A stretch of 64,000 nucleotides of DNA from assembly GCF_019175385.1 (NCBI RefSeq), contig NC_083346.1, positions 83,528,543 to 83,592,542 of the forward strand. The letters are read 5' to 3'. A program made the position numbers and the translations under genes. Source of the stretch: Lycium barbarum (taxonomy: Eukaryota; Streptophyta; Magnoliopsida; Solanales; Solanaceae). This document shows positions 33,027 to 45,300 of the stretch, in pieces (position 1 is the first letter of the stretch; each line of letters begins with the position of its first letter). The notes under the pieces were generated by a model that worked only from the letters and a program-made list of their open reading frames with translations, did not search any database and was not told the DNA's origin.

Positions 33027-34837
33027 TGTTATATCCCGCATTTTCAGTGCATGAGCGTGACACGTGCTTCCTCAAAAAATTGACAATCATGTTGGTGCTA
33101 TATAATTTAAACTCACGTTGATAGTGTTGTATCCCGTATTTTTGAACATCGGATTATTTGTAAGCTGAGGTGGGGCCCACACGTCAAATTTTTTTTGGAA
33201 CATGTGACAAGTTATATGAATCACATATGTAAAGTTAAACACAACTCATGAAGGACCCTTGGGCCAAATCAAAGTGGAAGCCCTCCAAACGAATATTTTT
33301 AAGAAAACGTTTTCGGGTGACCTGACTTCGAGGGGAGAAAACGATATTATAAGTTTGGAATTTGGAAGAATACCAAGAAATAGAAGTTGTATATTATTGA
33401 ATTATCTTTCCAACCATAGGTCGTGGGTTCCCAGGTGACGTCGGTACACGGAGATATGGATGTTTTAAGGTCGAAAGGTCAGTGGGGTAGGCCCAACTCG
33501 GGCCCAACCGGGTTAGGCCCTTGACCCATGTTATTTAAGTGATATTTCAGCCCTTCCCTCCTCATTTTAAGACCTGGAACAACCAGAAAATTCTGGAGAG
33601 ATAGATAAAAAAAGGCCTTGGAGAAGAAAAAAACAATTTTGATCAAAATCCGAGTCCCGAATCCCGAAGCCCATGAAGGGAAAAGTGTTGTACGCTGCGT
33701 TGTCTTCAATTTGAACTACAACTCAACCAAGGAGGAGGGTGATAACGTGGTGGCTGAATGCTTAAGGTATGGATAAAATTCCTTTTCATTGTTAACAAGT
33801 TTATTTAAAGTTTTAACGGATTAGAACGAGAAAATAGCGATATAAATTCGTCCGTTGGCATTGTGAATTATGGAATGAGATTTGAAGAGAATTTTGGATG
33901 AAAATAAATGTAGTTAGGTTGTAGAATGTGGAGGATGTTGTGAGTATTAATTTCGACTTCTTTACGGAAATAAAAATTATTAAATAGTTATATCGCGAAT
34001 TGGTTGGTTGGAAAATTTGGAGAATAATGTGTGGGTTGTTCTATGGAATATTTTGGAGTTGAAATCGTTTGTGAGCTATTGTGGAAGTTAGTACATTGAT
34101 AACATAGTTTCTTGCATTTGTATGAATGGTATTGTAACAGGTGGATTGTGGTATAATTTATGAATCTAGCATAAAGAGAATGTGTTATTCTTGTTCTTGT
34201 TACAAATGGAAGCTTTCGGGTAGAGTGGAATAATGGTGAGATTATTTTGAATATTGTACGGATTGTTTGAAACGTTCTTGATTATTGTTTGAATGGCTTC
34301 GGATTAGTATTTGAATGTGTGAATAATTGTGAATTGAATATAAATGAAATGTTGTTGGATTGTGTAAAAGGAGCTACTAATGTTGGATTGTATTTTGAAT
34401 AAATTGTTGAAGTTGGAGATATGATTGTTGGTATTATTGTTGATAATTTTGGCCGAGTTCCATTCTCGGGTTTGTTGTTGAGGATTTAGCCAAGTAGACT
34501 CTCGGGGATGATGTATTCACAGGGGAGATGCTGCCGAAATTTCGGCAGGATATAAGCAAATTTATTTGAGAAATTAAGACAAGTGAAAGACGATAAAATC
34601 TAATGATCATGTGAATTTTTTTGTATGTAGACTAACAAGTTTGGACAAATAAGCGTACCTAGCAGGTCGTGGCACAGGTATGTAAGGCTTACCCTTTCTT
34701 TCTTTGGCATGTCCTAGAGCCAAGTAAGGTATGATGTGATATGTTTTTGGGGTAAATCTGTTCTGTGATTCCGAATTTGATTATGATCTTAATCCCCTTC
34801 TTGATATAAGTTCATGATTCTTATTTACTTATGGATA

Positions 34838-34992
34838 TAATTATTCTGATATAAGTATTTTGATACAAGTATTCTGATACAAGTATTTTGATATAAGTAT
34901 TTCGATATAAATATTTTGATATAAGTGTTCTGACATAAGTATTCTGATACGAGTATTCTGAGGTGAGTATCCTCATATGAGTATTCTGGTAT
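34838..34992 (+). repeat. Minisatellite of ~14-bp units inside H
   Basis: About eleven tandem copies of GATATAAGTATTCT with drift (GATACAAGTATTCT, GATATAAGTATTTC and similar). The minus-strand frame across it gives repeated Tyr-Gln-Asn-Thr-like peptides and is an artefact. The unit is not expanded in D or I. Confidence 0.85.
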
Positions 34993-35446
34993 GAGTCTTT
35001 AATATATTTTGATATGTACATATGATTCTAAAGGTTATATTTGATTTGATCCATATGATATCCGGAAGAGATTTGTTTCTGAAGCTCTATTTAATATGTT
35101 TCCGAGTCTGCCTACGATTCTGATTCACTTCTGATATAAGTATGTCTGATATGACCCAGTTTGTTATACGATTGAGTAACGAGATAAGTATAAGATCTTT
35201 GTTTCTGAAAGAATTTTTGCAAGTCTTAATGTCCCTAATCTTTGGAAAAGATCTCAGGTGTGCTCTAAAATGCTTATAGAATGTTCTGTACTTCAAACGT
35301 TTGTAACTTTCTCATACGAAGTCGGATTGACCCGAAACTTGTTTCTGAGCCGTCAGATGTCGGTAAGTATACGTATCTATCGGGTCTTGATTTGTGTGCA
35401 TATGGTTTCGCACTACTCTGTTCGTGCAAGCTTCAGTTTGGATTTC

Positions 35447-35880
35447 ACTGAGCCCGGGCCAGGATATGTTCTCGTGCATATTTCTCTGCATTTTTCACCG
35501 CGTCCCTCTCACTTGCGGGCCGGGGCATGTTACGTATGATATGATGACATTATGATATGATGACGGGGTGGTGGCCAGGATGGCACATTCACCGCGTCCC
35601 GTAAAAGAGGGTCGGGGCACGTTACATGCATACATGATACATGATTCACCGCGTCCCTCACCGAGGGCCGGGGCACGTTATATGTTTACATGATATATGA
35701 TTCACCGCGTCCCTTACCAAGGGCCGGGGCACGTTATATGCATACATGATATATGACTCACCGCGTCCCTTACCAAGGGCCGGGCCACGTTACACGCACA
35801 TTTGATACATAATATTGACATACATGATTTCATTCATCGCGTCCCTCAACGGAGGGCCGGGGCACGTTATTTGATATACG
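35447..35880 (+). repeat. H: extended hairpin array (about eight units)
   Basis: Units CACCGCGTCCC...GGGCCGGGGCACGTTA at about 35496, 35588, 35647, 35703, 35758 and 35837, plus degraded ones at 35447. The hairpin arms vary in matched pairs: CCCTC/GAGGG, CCCTT/AAGGG (two copies), CCCGT.../GAGGG. This is the longest such array in the window. Confidence 0.75.
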
Positions 35881-36628
35881 CATATATTATATATGATTCT
35901 AACATGCATAATTCGTGTTTGGAAATAAGCTCTTTGGCATTCTGTACCCTCTGTACTTCTTTTGACATATGACTTCGACTTATATGATCGGTGTTTGGAA
36001 GATAGTCATTCTGATATTCTGAGTCTGCACCTTTCTGACATATGACATCTACATACCCGATTTGTGATTAGGAAATAGCGCTTTGATAATCTGGATAACA
36101 TATTTTCTTTTGTACCGTTGTTTCGGTTATGGTCTATTTTCTATATTTCATGGTTTACATACTCAGTACATATTCCGTACTGACCCCCTCTTCTTCGGGG
36201 GCTGCGTTTCATGCCGCGCAGGTACACCCAGATGATGTGAATCTATTTTAGAGGATGTTCCAGCAGAGTTGGCAAGCTCCATTTGCTCTTGGAGTACTGC
36301 CGAGTCAGAGCTTGTACGTTACGATTTCTGGATTTGATGTTAGAGACTTTGCAGACAGAGTCGTGGGTATAGAGAGTTAGTTTTGTAAATGGCTCCATCA
36401 GCCGATATGTCATTCTGTGTTATGTGTTAAGTTTCATATGGTTATAGAATTTGTTTGATTTGAAAATAGCGAAAAGAATATTTCTGAATACTTTTACAAT
36501 GTATTTCATGTTTATTTGATTTAAAAGTTCAACAAAAAAATTATGTGTGCACTAAGGGTCAGCGGGTTCGCTCGGCCCTAAGTAAGGGTTGGGTGCCCAT
36601 CACACCCTAGGGAGGTTAGGGTGTGACA

Positions 36629-37020
36629 GTATAAAGTCCCACGGTCCGTATAAGGTGGTCGTGTAACTCACAGTTTTTCCGAAGTTGTCCTCGTCGTTCT
36701 GTTTGATCTCCAATCCTTAAACAACCTTCTTAACACCTATTTAGTACTTCATCAATGATCTAAACATCCCAACAATTCGCCCTCAAGGCCTTACCAAACA
36801 ATTCTTAACGTAATAATTTATGAAACCTTTCCTAAACCCCACTTATACTACACTTGTCCTATCATTCCTTATTTTATCAATTCATATGGCTTCAAAATCT
36901 TAGCGTATGCATTCTAAGACCACTAAATATCCGTCTTATAGTCTTAAGAACTTCCTGTTACCCTTAAGCTCGCATTGGTTCATTCACTACACGACGGCAT
37001 GAAATTTCCAAGGTGTAACA
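36629..37020 (-). repeat. G 3' LTR, inner end
   Basis: Starts with H's right TSD copy and finishes the palindrome array (ACGGTCCGTATAA). It runs to GGTGTAACA at 37020, which is TGTTACACC on the minus strand, the 5' end of this LTR. The 5' LTR lacks about 230 of these bases. Confidence 0.85.
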
Positions 37021-37245
37021 CTCTTCCCCCCTTTTGGAACATTCGTCCTCGAATGTTAAGCATTCGGGAATTCTACAAAAATCTCGCCAGAGTTTCCCCT
37101 GTAATATGGCATTACCATCCTGTTACAACAACCCACAATAATATTGCCTCGCGGGGCCACAATACAATAGCAGTATAAGTTGGCCACACACGACCCATAT
37201 GCATAACTAGAAAACGTACATACCTCATAATCTTGGTGTTTCATC
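37021..37245 (-). other. G: PPT, pre-PPT hairpin and 3' spacer
   Basis: On the minus strand the PPT is CCAAAAGGGGGGAAGAG (37021-37037). It is preceded by the hairpin with arms at 37037-37045 and 37050-37057 (one terminal mismatch) and by the 3' spacer with CAGGGGAAACTCTGGC and CCCGCGAGGC. The order is identical to C. Confidence 0.82.
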
Positions 37246-37989
37246 TTAGATCTCTTCTAGGGGTTGGAATAAGTATGGGTACCTGGACTTCATACTCTCT
37301 TCTGCTTCCCAAGTCATTTCTTCTCGGTTGTTATTTCGCCATAAGACTTTAACTGAGGCTACTTCCTTGTTTCGAAGTCTACGTACTTGCCTGCCTAATA
37401 TGGCAATGGGCACTTCTTCATATACTAGCTTTTCTGTCACTTAAACATCATCTATTGGGACAATCTTTGTAGGATCTCCAACACACTTGCGGAGCATTGA
37501 AACATAGAAAACTGAATGAACTGATGCAAGTTATAGAGGCAAGTCTAATTCATAAGCTACTTGACCCACATTGCGGATAATCTTATAGGGTCGAATGTAT
37601 CGAGGACTTAACTTTCCTTTCTTACCAAATCTCATCACACCTTTCATTGGTGACACCTTTAAGAATACCCAATCATCAACTTGAAATTCAAGGCCTCGTC
37701 GGTGGTTGCCCGTATAAGATTTTTGGCGACTTTGGGCTTTCAGTAATCGATCTCGGATCACCTTGAAGTTTTCTACTGCTTGTTGAATTAACTCAGGGTC
37801 TATTAGCTGTACTTCTCCTATTTCAAACCATCCAATTGGGGATCTACACTTCCTTCCATATAGAGCTTCATACGGAGCCATTTGGATACTGGAATGGTAA
37901 CTATTGTTGTATGCAAACTCGATTAGAGGTAAGTGGTCATCCCAACTACCACCGAAATCTAGTACACATGCCCGTAGCATATCTTCCAT
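37246..37989 (-). pseudogene. G: integrase core end, GPY/F module and chromodomain-like tail (broken)
   Basis: The minus-strand reading from 37989 gives MEDMLRACVLDFGG, SYHSSIQMAPYEALYGRKCRSPIGW, DWVFLKVSPMKGVMRFGKKGKLSPRY and the GPY/F region (RYIRPYKIIRNVGQ). It stops at about 37531. The chromodomain-like tail (AILGRQVRRLRNKEVASVKVLW, EEMTWEAEE) is readable from 37440 to 37246. Just upstream, near 38000-38012, the catalytic triad's glutamate codon is replaced by lysine (GQAKRTIQ, where C has GQAERTIQ). Stops and the lysine make it non-functional. Confidence 0.9.
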
Positions 37990-38886
37990 GTTCTGAATAG
38001 TACGTTTGGCTTGCCCATCAGTCTGCGGATGAAATGCCGTGCTATGCTTTACTTGAGTACCTAGACTTTCTTGGAAGGATTTCGAGAACTTGGCTGTAAA
38101 TTGCGCTCCTATATCTGTGATAATGGATATCAGAATACCATGGAGTCACACAATTTCATTGAGATACAACCTTGCATAATCTTCGGCCGAGTAGGTGGTT
38201 CTGACTGGAAGAAAATGAGCTCCTTTCGTCAATCTGTCCACAATCACCCATATAGAATCATACTTGCCACAGGAACGGGGTAACCCCACAATAAAATCCA
38301 TTTTGATCACTTCCCATTTCCAAGTAGGGATTTCCATTGCCTGTAATAATCCTCCTGGCTTTTGATGTTCGATTTTCACTTGCTGGAAATTTGGACATTG
38401 AGCTACAAATTCGGCTATGTCTCTCTTCATGCCATCCCACCAATATATCAATTTGAGATCATGATACATCTTCGTTGCACCTGGGTGAATAGAATACCGA
38501 GAATAATGAGCTTCTTCTAGAATTCGACGGCGCAATCCTGCAACGTTCGGAACACATAGCCTACCTCGGTATCTAAGAATTCCGTCCATAGAAGTTTCAA
38601 ATGGAGACTTCTCTTTTCCATAAAGTGCGTCTTTATAATGGCTCAACTGAGGATCTTCACATTGACTCTCTTTTAATTCCATATTCAGGGACGAAACTGT
38701 GGGATCATTAATACCAATTCCTGCACTACCTGAATCAATCACACGTACTCCAAGATTAGCTAGTTGGTGGAAATCATGAATTAATTCTTTCTTTTTTGGA
38801 GAAACTTCATATAGACTACCCATTGATCGGCGGCTAAGCGCATCACTTACTACATTTGCCTTCCCGGGGTGGTATAAAATACTCAC
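37990..38886 (-). pseudogene. G: RNase H end, connection and integrase N-terminal half (broken)
   Basis: Minus strand from 38886: [18 protein letters not shown] marks the RNase H end. The integrase zinc finger follows (AHYSRYSIHPG...CPNFQQ) with its last cysteine changed to phenylalanine. The first catalytic aspartate is present in KMDFIVGLP. The open frame stops at about 38146 just before LHGIP. The second aspartate is readable further on (IITDIGAQF), with the invariant arginine-type position changed to isoleucine. Confidence 0.9.
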
Positions 38887-39068
38887 ATCATAGTCCTTTA
38901 ATAATTCTAACCACCGCCTCTACCGTAGATTTAACTCCTTTTGTTTGAAAATGTATTGAAGACTCTTGTGATCTGTATAGACTGGGCTATGGTTAATCTG
39001 TCCTTCAACTCTTGGAAACTGTGTTCATAAGCATCATTCCATTGAAATTTAACTAAATTTTGGGTTAG
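38887..39068 (-). pseudogene. G: RNase H region with an internal deletion
   Basis: The reading goes from the thumb/RNase H border (FQWNDAYEHSFQELKDRLT) almost directly to the strand around ITRVF/IFKQK. Roughly 240 bases that in C carry YCDAS and the rest of the catalytic core are missing, with the junction near 38985. Several stops follow. Confidence 0.75.
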
Positions 39069-40237
39069 CTATGTCAATGGGGCTGAAATAGAGAAAAATC
39101 CTTCTACGAACCTCCTATAGTACCCTGCCAATCCCAGAAAACTACGGACTTCTGTAGGCGTCGTAGGCCTTGGCCAAGTCTTCACAGTTTCAATTTTCTG
39201 AGTATCAACTCGAATGCCATCATCTGAAATAACATGACCCAGAAATGTCATAGAATTCAGCCAAAACTTGCACTTTGATAATTTTGCATACAATTCTCGG
39301 GTTCGAAGAATGTCAAGAACATTACGGAGATGGTCAGTATGTTCTGATTCTGTACGAGAGTATACCAGAATGTCGTCAATGAACACTATTACTAATAAGT
39401 CCAAGAGAGGCCTGAATACATTATTCATCAAATTCATGAACACTGTCGGAGCATTGGTTAACCCAAACGACATCACTCGGACTCATAATGGCCATATCTC
39501 GTTCTGAAAGCTGTTTTGGGAATATCTTCTTCTGTAACTCTCACTTGGTAATACCCTGACCTCAAGTCTATTTTAGAAAACCACTTGGCACCCTGTATTT
39601 GATCAAACAAATCTTCAATCCTTGGGAGAGGATATTTATTCTTTATCGTCACCTTATTCAACTGCCTATAATCGATGCACATTCGTAGGGAACCATCTTT
39701 ATTTCTCACAAATAGGAATGGTGCTCCCCACGGTGATGAACTGGGTATAATAAACCCCTTCTCAAGAAAATCTTGCAATTGTGCCTTTAACTCTTTCAAT
39801 TCTGCTAGAGCCATTCGGTAAGGAGGGATAGAGATAGGCTTAATGTCCAACAACACATCAACAGCGAAATCGATCTCTCTTTCCAGAGGAAGGACTGGAA
39901 GTTCATCTGGAAATACCTCCAGAAATTCATTCGCTACAGGTACGGATTGAAAAGTTGGCGACTTTGCTTCGGTGTCATGAACTCGGACTAAGTGATAAAT
40001 ATAGCCCTTAGCTATCATCTTTCTCGCCTTAAGGTAGGAAATAAACCTACCTCTTAGAGATGTTGTATTACCTTTCCATTCAAGCACGGGCTCTCCCGAA
40101 AATTGAAATCGAACTACTTTCATTCGGCAATCAACATTAGCATAACATGAGGCCAACCAATCCAAACCCATAATCACATCCAAATCTAACATATCCAGCT
40201 CAATAAAATCAGCTTTAGTCTGGCGGTCGCATATCAC
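39069..40237 (-). pseudogene. G: protease end and reverse transcriptase (one frame break)
   Basis: Minus strand. 40237-39473 reads the protease second strand (DVIMGLDWL), the linker ([19 protein letters not shown]), then RT ([52 protein letters not shown]). It breaks at about 39474, and 39476-39069 continues with [12 protein letters not shown], the catalytic FIDDILVYS, and the thumb motif [17 protein letters not shown] catalytic residues are intact, but the short overlap of frames near 39474 breaks the polyprotein, and TAG ends it at 39069. Confidence 0.92.
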
Positions 40238-40971
40238 AATTACACAATTTTATACACTTGTCTAGCTGTCACGGGATCACCAACCGAAGTAGATACCTCA
40301 AAAGGTTTAATTGGCTCGAGTTTCACCCCAATACAACCAACAACATACGGTGCAATATAAGATAGGGTAGAACTCGGATATATATCATGAGAAAATACGG
40401 ATAATGTACCTGTAACCACATCCGAGGAGGACTCAAGATCCTGTCGTCTGGTTAAAGCATACATACAGGGCTGAGTGGCACCTGAAGTAGATGCTCCCCC
40501 TTTGCCTTTACCTCGACCTGCTGGAATCTGGGGAGTCTGCCCTACCGGGCACACTGAAGAGGAACCAGCTGCTGATCCTGTGGGCTGAGCCCCACCTCTA
40601 CCATACCTCGAGGGGCAATCACGCACTAAGTGCCCAGTCTGTCCAAAAACATAGCAAGCATCTGTACCCTGGCAACATGGCCCCGAGTGTAATTTTCTGC
40701 ACTGGCTACATCGTGGAACTGGTGGTCTCCTCTGACTATAATCACCCACAAACTGGGAACCTGAAGCTCTCGAACTCTGACCCTGTCCAGTAGGGAAGGA
40801 GAGATCAAATCTCCTATCTACAAATCGTGGAGGCGCACTAGTCGCCGACTGGCCTGAATGTCTAGGATATGTCTGCCTTGATCCCCCTCCGTAATCACTA
40901 CCTGCCCCCATAGATCTGGCCCTCTTGCTGTGCCTTCTATCAGTATCACGATCGCCCCTTTGTGAAGGTTG
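40238..40971 (-). pseudogene. G: gag nucleocapsid and protease with its active site deleted
   Basis: Minus strand from 40911: basic/Ser-rich linker, CSQCRKLHSGPC, then a zinc knuckle whose second cysteine is phenylalanine (CYVFGQTGHLVRDC). The protease entry reads DIY followed immediately by PSSTLSY (about 40362-40386), where C has [14 protein letters not shown]. Four codons, including the catalytic aspartate, are missing in frame and the glycine is serine. The frame stops at 40240. The protease is certainly dead. Confidence 0.9.
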
Positions 40972-41737
40972 TTATCCTTTTAAATTCTGGGCATGGGCTT
41001 GAATGCGGGAAATATCCATCCCGTCTTGTAACGAAGCCATCAAGCAGCCCTTAAATAAATGTGGCCCTAAGCCACTCACGAACCTGTGTACCCTATCTCC
41101 CATGTCAGCTACCATAGCCGGGGCATTTCTAGCCAACGAATTAAACTGAAGGATATACTCCCGAGCACTTATAGTTCCATGTTTAAAATTTAGAAATCTA
41201 TCCGCTCTAGCTCGGCAAACCTCGAGTGGAAAATAGTGGCGGATAAAGGCGTCTACAAATTCTTGCCAAACGGGAGGAGGTGCATCCTCCTTTCTTGATG
41301 ATATCCAATTATTGTACCATAATACCGCCACATCTCGGAGTCTATAACATGCCAACTCCACATATTCAGTTTCAGAGGCATGAATAATCTTCAATGTTCT
41401 TAACATTTCATCAATAAAACTTTGCGGGTCTTCAATTGGCTTTGACCCGAAAAATTCCGGAGGATTCAAACTCATGAAATCACGAGCTCTGGTACTAGCT
41501 ACCCTATCACTAGGAACCGCATTCTGCCGCTGTGCCTGGGGGCATAGGAGCTGGAGCTGAGGCTCCCTCTTGTTCTTCTAAATTGGGCGGAGTGGAAGGA
41601 GTATTAGATGGTGCCTCATTATGTGACTCACCCTCTTTTACATTCATTGGCGGCCCTCTTTCTACCAGCCTTTTCATCGTAGTCTTGACCTTCTGGGCGG
41701 CTGTAGCTTTTCCCTTGGGCGGCATTTCTGAAATCAT
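40972..41737 (-). pseudogene. gag: G: gag N-terminal region and capsid (broken)
   Basis: The start is the ATG at 41725 (MPPKGKATAAQK). It lies two bases after the TATGATTTCAG acceptor-like sequence and matches C's start; an upstream in-frame ATG at 41737 lies inside that signal. The frame runs to TGA near 41510. The capsid part 41475-40972 has LNPPEFFGSKP, VWQEFVDAFIRHYFP and FVSGLGPHL, ending NLKG-stop. Compared with C it lacks the internal stops at the matching places but has its own. Confidence 0.9.
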
Positions 41738-41831
41738 AGCACACTATTAAGAGGAGAAAATCTTATAACACAGCTCGATCGCACGATCTTTTAAGATGAA
41801 AGATGGTCATTTTTTCTAAATGCCTCGTAGC

Positions 41832-41931
41832 CTCCTTTTTATTAGTGTGGTGCGCAACACACCATAAACAAGACTCTACTAGACACGGCTCGTAGACACT
41901 TCCTAAGACTGAACTGCGCTGATACCACTTT
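41832..41931 (-). other. G: leader stem-loop and PBS
   Basis: PBS on the minus strand is TGGTATCAGCGCA (41915-41927), with one mismatch. The leader stem is TCTTGTTTAT (41864-41873) against ATAAAAAGGA (41833-41842), paired but with mismatches, plus an inner GGTG/CACC. Confidence 0.65.
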
Positions 41932-42390
41932 TGTCACGACCCGACTAGGGGCCATGACGGGTACCCGGGGCTAACCACCGAGCACCCCTCATTCTATTAC
42001 TTATCATACTCATTAAGCGTACATTCATTAATTTATACTCAATCATAGGAAAACCATTTTTCTTTTGGAAACATAATTACTTTTATATACAAAAGCCCTT
42101 CGGCTATTGAAATAATAATATAGATACAATAGTAACATCATGAGACCATACTACCCACACATGCATATCTGCGAGCCTCTACTAGAGTACTAGACATATG
42201 GACGGGACAGGACCCCGTCGTGCCCAAAATGCATATATGTACACAAAAGAATAACCCAAATAGCACCTCTGAAATAATGAAGTGCTCCTTTAAATCTGCT
42301 GATGACTTCTACGAGTCTGGATCACCTTCCTGTCTACCTGTGGGCATGAACACAGCAACCAAAGAAAACGGACATCAGTACGAACATTGT
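41932..42390 (-). repeat. G 5' LTR, PBS-proximal part
   Basis: TGTCACGACCCGACTAGGGG at the left is the LTR 3' end on the minus strand. Terminal hairpin GTCATGGCCC/GGGTCGTGAC has one wobble. The HP5 arms GACGGG/CCCGTC are near 42203-42220, HP4 near 42262-42290 and HP3/HP2 at 42340-42378. F splits HP1 at 42390. Confidence 0.88.
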
Positions 42391-45300
42391 TGTTACACCT
42401 CAGAGAATTTTCCGTTCATACACAGTGAATAGACTAACGAAGGGCACGACGTATGCGATGTTTTGATAAGTAATAAATAACATTTGATGATTCTAAATGA
42501 GATTTCAAAGACATTCGAAGTAAGAGAAGAAAGTTTGCCAAGAGGAGGCAAGACATACGAGATGTATCGGAAAGGATTTACGAGTAACAACGTATGATGA
42601 TAAAATGATGCTTTGGAGAAGAGTTATAACATCCCTTAGATTGTTATTGAAGTGATAAACAAGTGTTAAGAAGGTTCCATAAGGATTGGAGATCAAACGA
42701 TTCGACGAGAACAAAATCGGAACAGCTGGGCATTATTAGGCCGTATATTAATCCCACATGGGAAACCCTCACTGGACCAAACATATGGCCAGACATACGG
42801 CCCGTATAAAAGGTACGGACCGTATGTTGGTCCGTATATCCGTGACGGGTCAGATTTTGAGTATTATTAATAAGGGTTCAAGTTTTATTTCATTTCCCTT
42901 CACACCCCTTCTCTCTAAAACATCTCTCTACACTTCTCCAACAAGAATTCAAGGGATATTTGTGATCAACTACATCAAACCAAGGAAATCAAGTGTAAGA
43001 AACTCATTAGAGTTCATCCAAGGCAAGAAACCCCATTGGATTGAAGCTAGGGTTTTTCTTCAAGTGAAATATTATCACCCAAAACTTGCTCCTACACTAT
43101 CTAAGGTGAGATTTATGGTATTCCCATGTTGTTTAAGGTGTTTGAAAGTTGAAACACCTAGATTATAGAAGGATATAGGAAATGGGTCATAAACATGAGA
43201 ATAATGAGATTTCGAGTAATAGTTTGGAATGAGTTGTGAATATTGATCTGTTGTGATCATAAGTATGTTATAAATGATATTGAGAACACGGGATAGGTAT
43301 TATATGCAAGAAAACGTATCAGTAAACTATGACCATGATTATGGATGAATTGAAGTGGAATTGTGAAACGAGGGTAATGTAGATAAATGAAGATTGTTGG
43401 TTATAATATTGTGAACGTTATTATGAATGTTTGGGAGTTGATATACAATATGGGAAAGGTTGTATAAACAAACTAAATGCTGCCCAATTTTCTCTAGCTC
43501 TAGTAGGCACATTCATATAATCGATTAGCTAATGTGAATGCGAATTCTCTTGAAGGTAGAAACGTGAGCATTGAAAGAGAACAATCAAGGGATGGAAATT
43601 GTTAAACGAAAGAGGTATGTAAGTCTAGTCCTTTCTTTCTAAGGAATGAATCATATGACATAAATCCACCAAATTTTCCATGATTTTACTACATAACGGG
43701 AATGACGAGTCTACGAGTATAAAGAGCTTCATATGAGATAAAGAAAAAAGATACGTTACAAACATGACAATATCGATGATGAATCTAAGTCTAGAAGTCA
43801 TAAAGTTCATGATATGATATTCCTACGAAGCTAATGATCCCTATATGATTCCTATAATATTATTTCCCTACCTCTCCATGACTTTCCTACCTTCCGGAAA
43901 AGATAAGAGCCTATGTTCATGAGTAGCCATATGGGATAAGATAAGAGATATGTTACGAATGCGATAATGATGATGATGAGTCTAAGTCTAAAGATTCTAA
44001 GACATATAATATTATGGTTCTACAAGGCTAATGATCCATCTAATGATCCATTGATGTTTTTCATTGAATACACTCACCTTATATGCTAATTCCTTCAAGG
44101 TGAGGCAGAATGCTTATGAATGCTCCATAATGGAATCGGGGGTTCTCGACCTTATGTCACCCCGACATTGTTATAGATTGTCTATAAGCTCTGATACATG
44201 TCCTATGGCCAATGTTCCAAAAAGTTACGAGTCTATGTTCATAGAGAGTTTCATATGAGATAAAGGTAAGAGATATGCTATAGAAACGATAATGGTAATG
44301 ATGAGCCTAAGTATAGAGATTATAAAGTCTATCATACGTTATTTATACGAAGTTCATGCTACGAATATGATATGGTTTTCATAGATTGCCTGTAAATTCA
44401 AATGTATGCTCTATGAAATGTTATGATAAGTTTATGAGATATTTGTGATGATAATGATGACGATGTTGATAGTGATGATGATAACGATGACAATGATAAT
44501 GGTTATGACGCTAAAGATTTTTTGGGCTTTTATGTATATATGTCCGTATGTATGGCTATTATGAAACCTCGAGCTTATATGGTTGGGTAGAATGTATATG
44601 TGTATATATATATTTATGCAACGCGCGCACACCTCTGCAGTTGGGTACGGATAACCCTGAAGCCTTGGTAGGGCCAGGTATGTGTAACCCAGAAGCCTTG
44701 GTAGGGCTAGGTACGTATAACACCAAGCTTTATTATAGCTGGACACGTAAGACACGGACCCTATATAGTCGGGCACGATACTACTATGATTATATATATG
44801 ATATATGTATGAAAAGCCCGGAAGATATGTATGTGATATTGTCGAGCCACTACGTGGCCGTATAACGTTTAATGTGTATGAGCAGATGTGGTGTTATGAT
44901 ATATATATGTACGATACGACGATGTATGCACTAGGATGATACATGTATCGTGATAATATATGATATAGGCATGAAAGGTATCCTCCCTTAAAAGTTACGC
45001 AGGTTATGTCTTCAGCTTATGTCTTATGATTCTCTTTTATGTTTATTTCCTTCATGCCTTACATACTCAGTACAATATTCGTACTGACGTCCATTTCTTT
45101 GGACGCTATGTTCATGCCCACAAGTAGACAGAGAGGCGACCCAGATTTATAGAAGCCGATAAGCAGAGTTTTGAAAGCACTCCATTATTCCGGAGGTGCC
45201 ACTGATTTACCATTATATGTACATGTATGTTTTGGGCAGGACGGGGTCCTGTCCCGTCTATATGTTTAGTATTCTAGTAGAGGCTCGTAGATACGTATAT

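Larger units (their letters stand above)
33027..36628 (+). mobile_element. Element H: solo LTR with a chimeric 5' end, inserted in G's LTR
   Basis: Starts TGTTATATCCCGC, ends GGTTAGGGTGTGACA, and is flanked by a perfect TSD GTATA (33022-33026 and 36629-36633). There is no internal region, so it is a solo LTR. A second LTR-like start, TGTTGTATCCCGT, occurs only 98 bases in (33125). From about 34100 the sequence follows the D and I LTR type, including AGGTATGTAAGGC at 34677, a hairpin array, the hairpin module near 36170 and the terminal hairpin TCACACCCTA/TAGGGTGTGA. Confidence 0.88.

Noticed and set aside
34821..35021. 66-codon minus-strand frame with repeated Tyr-Gln-Asn-Thr peptides
   Set aside because: Produced by the ~14-bp minisatellite inside solo LTR H; no start context or homologue in D or I.
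35447..35880. Regularly spaced repeats that look like a CRISPR array
   Set aside because: Repeat units and spacers are all LTR-derived and recur in other LTRs. The genome is a plant's, and no cas genes are present.
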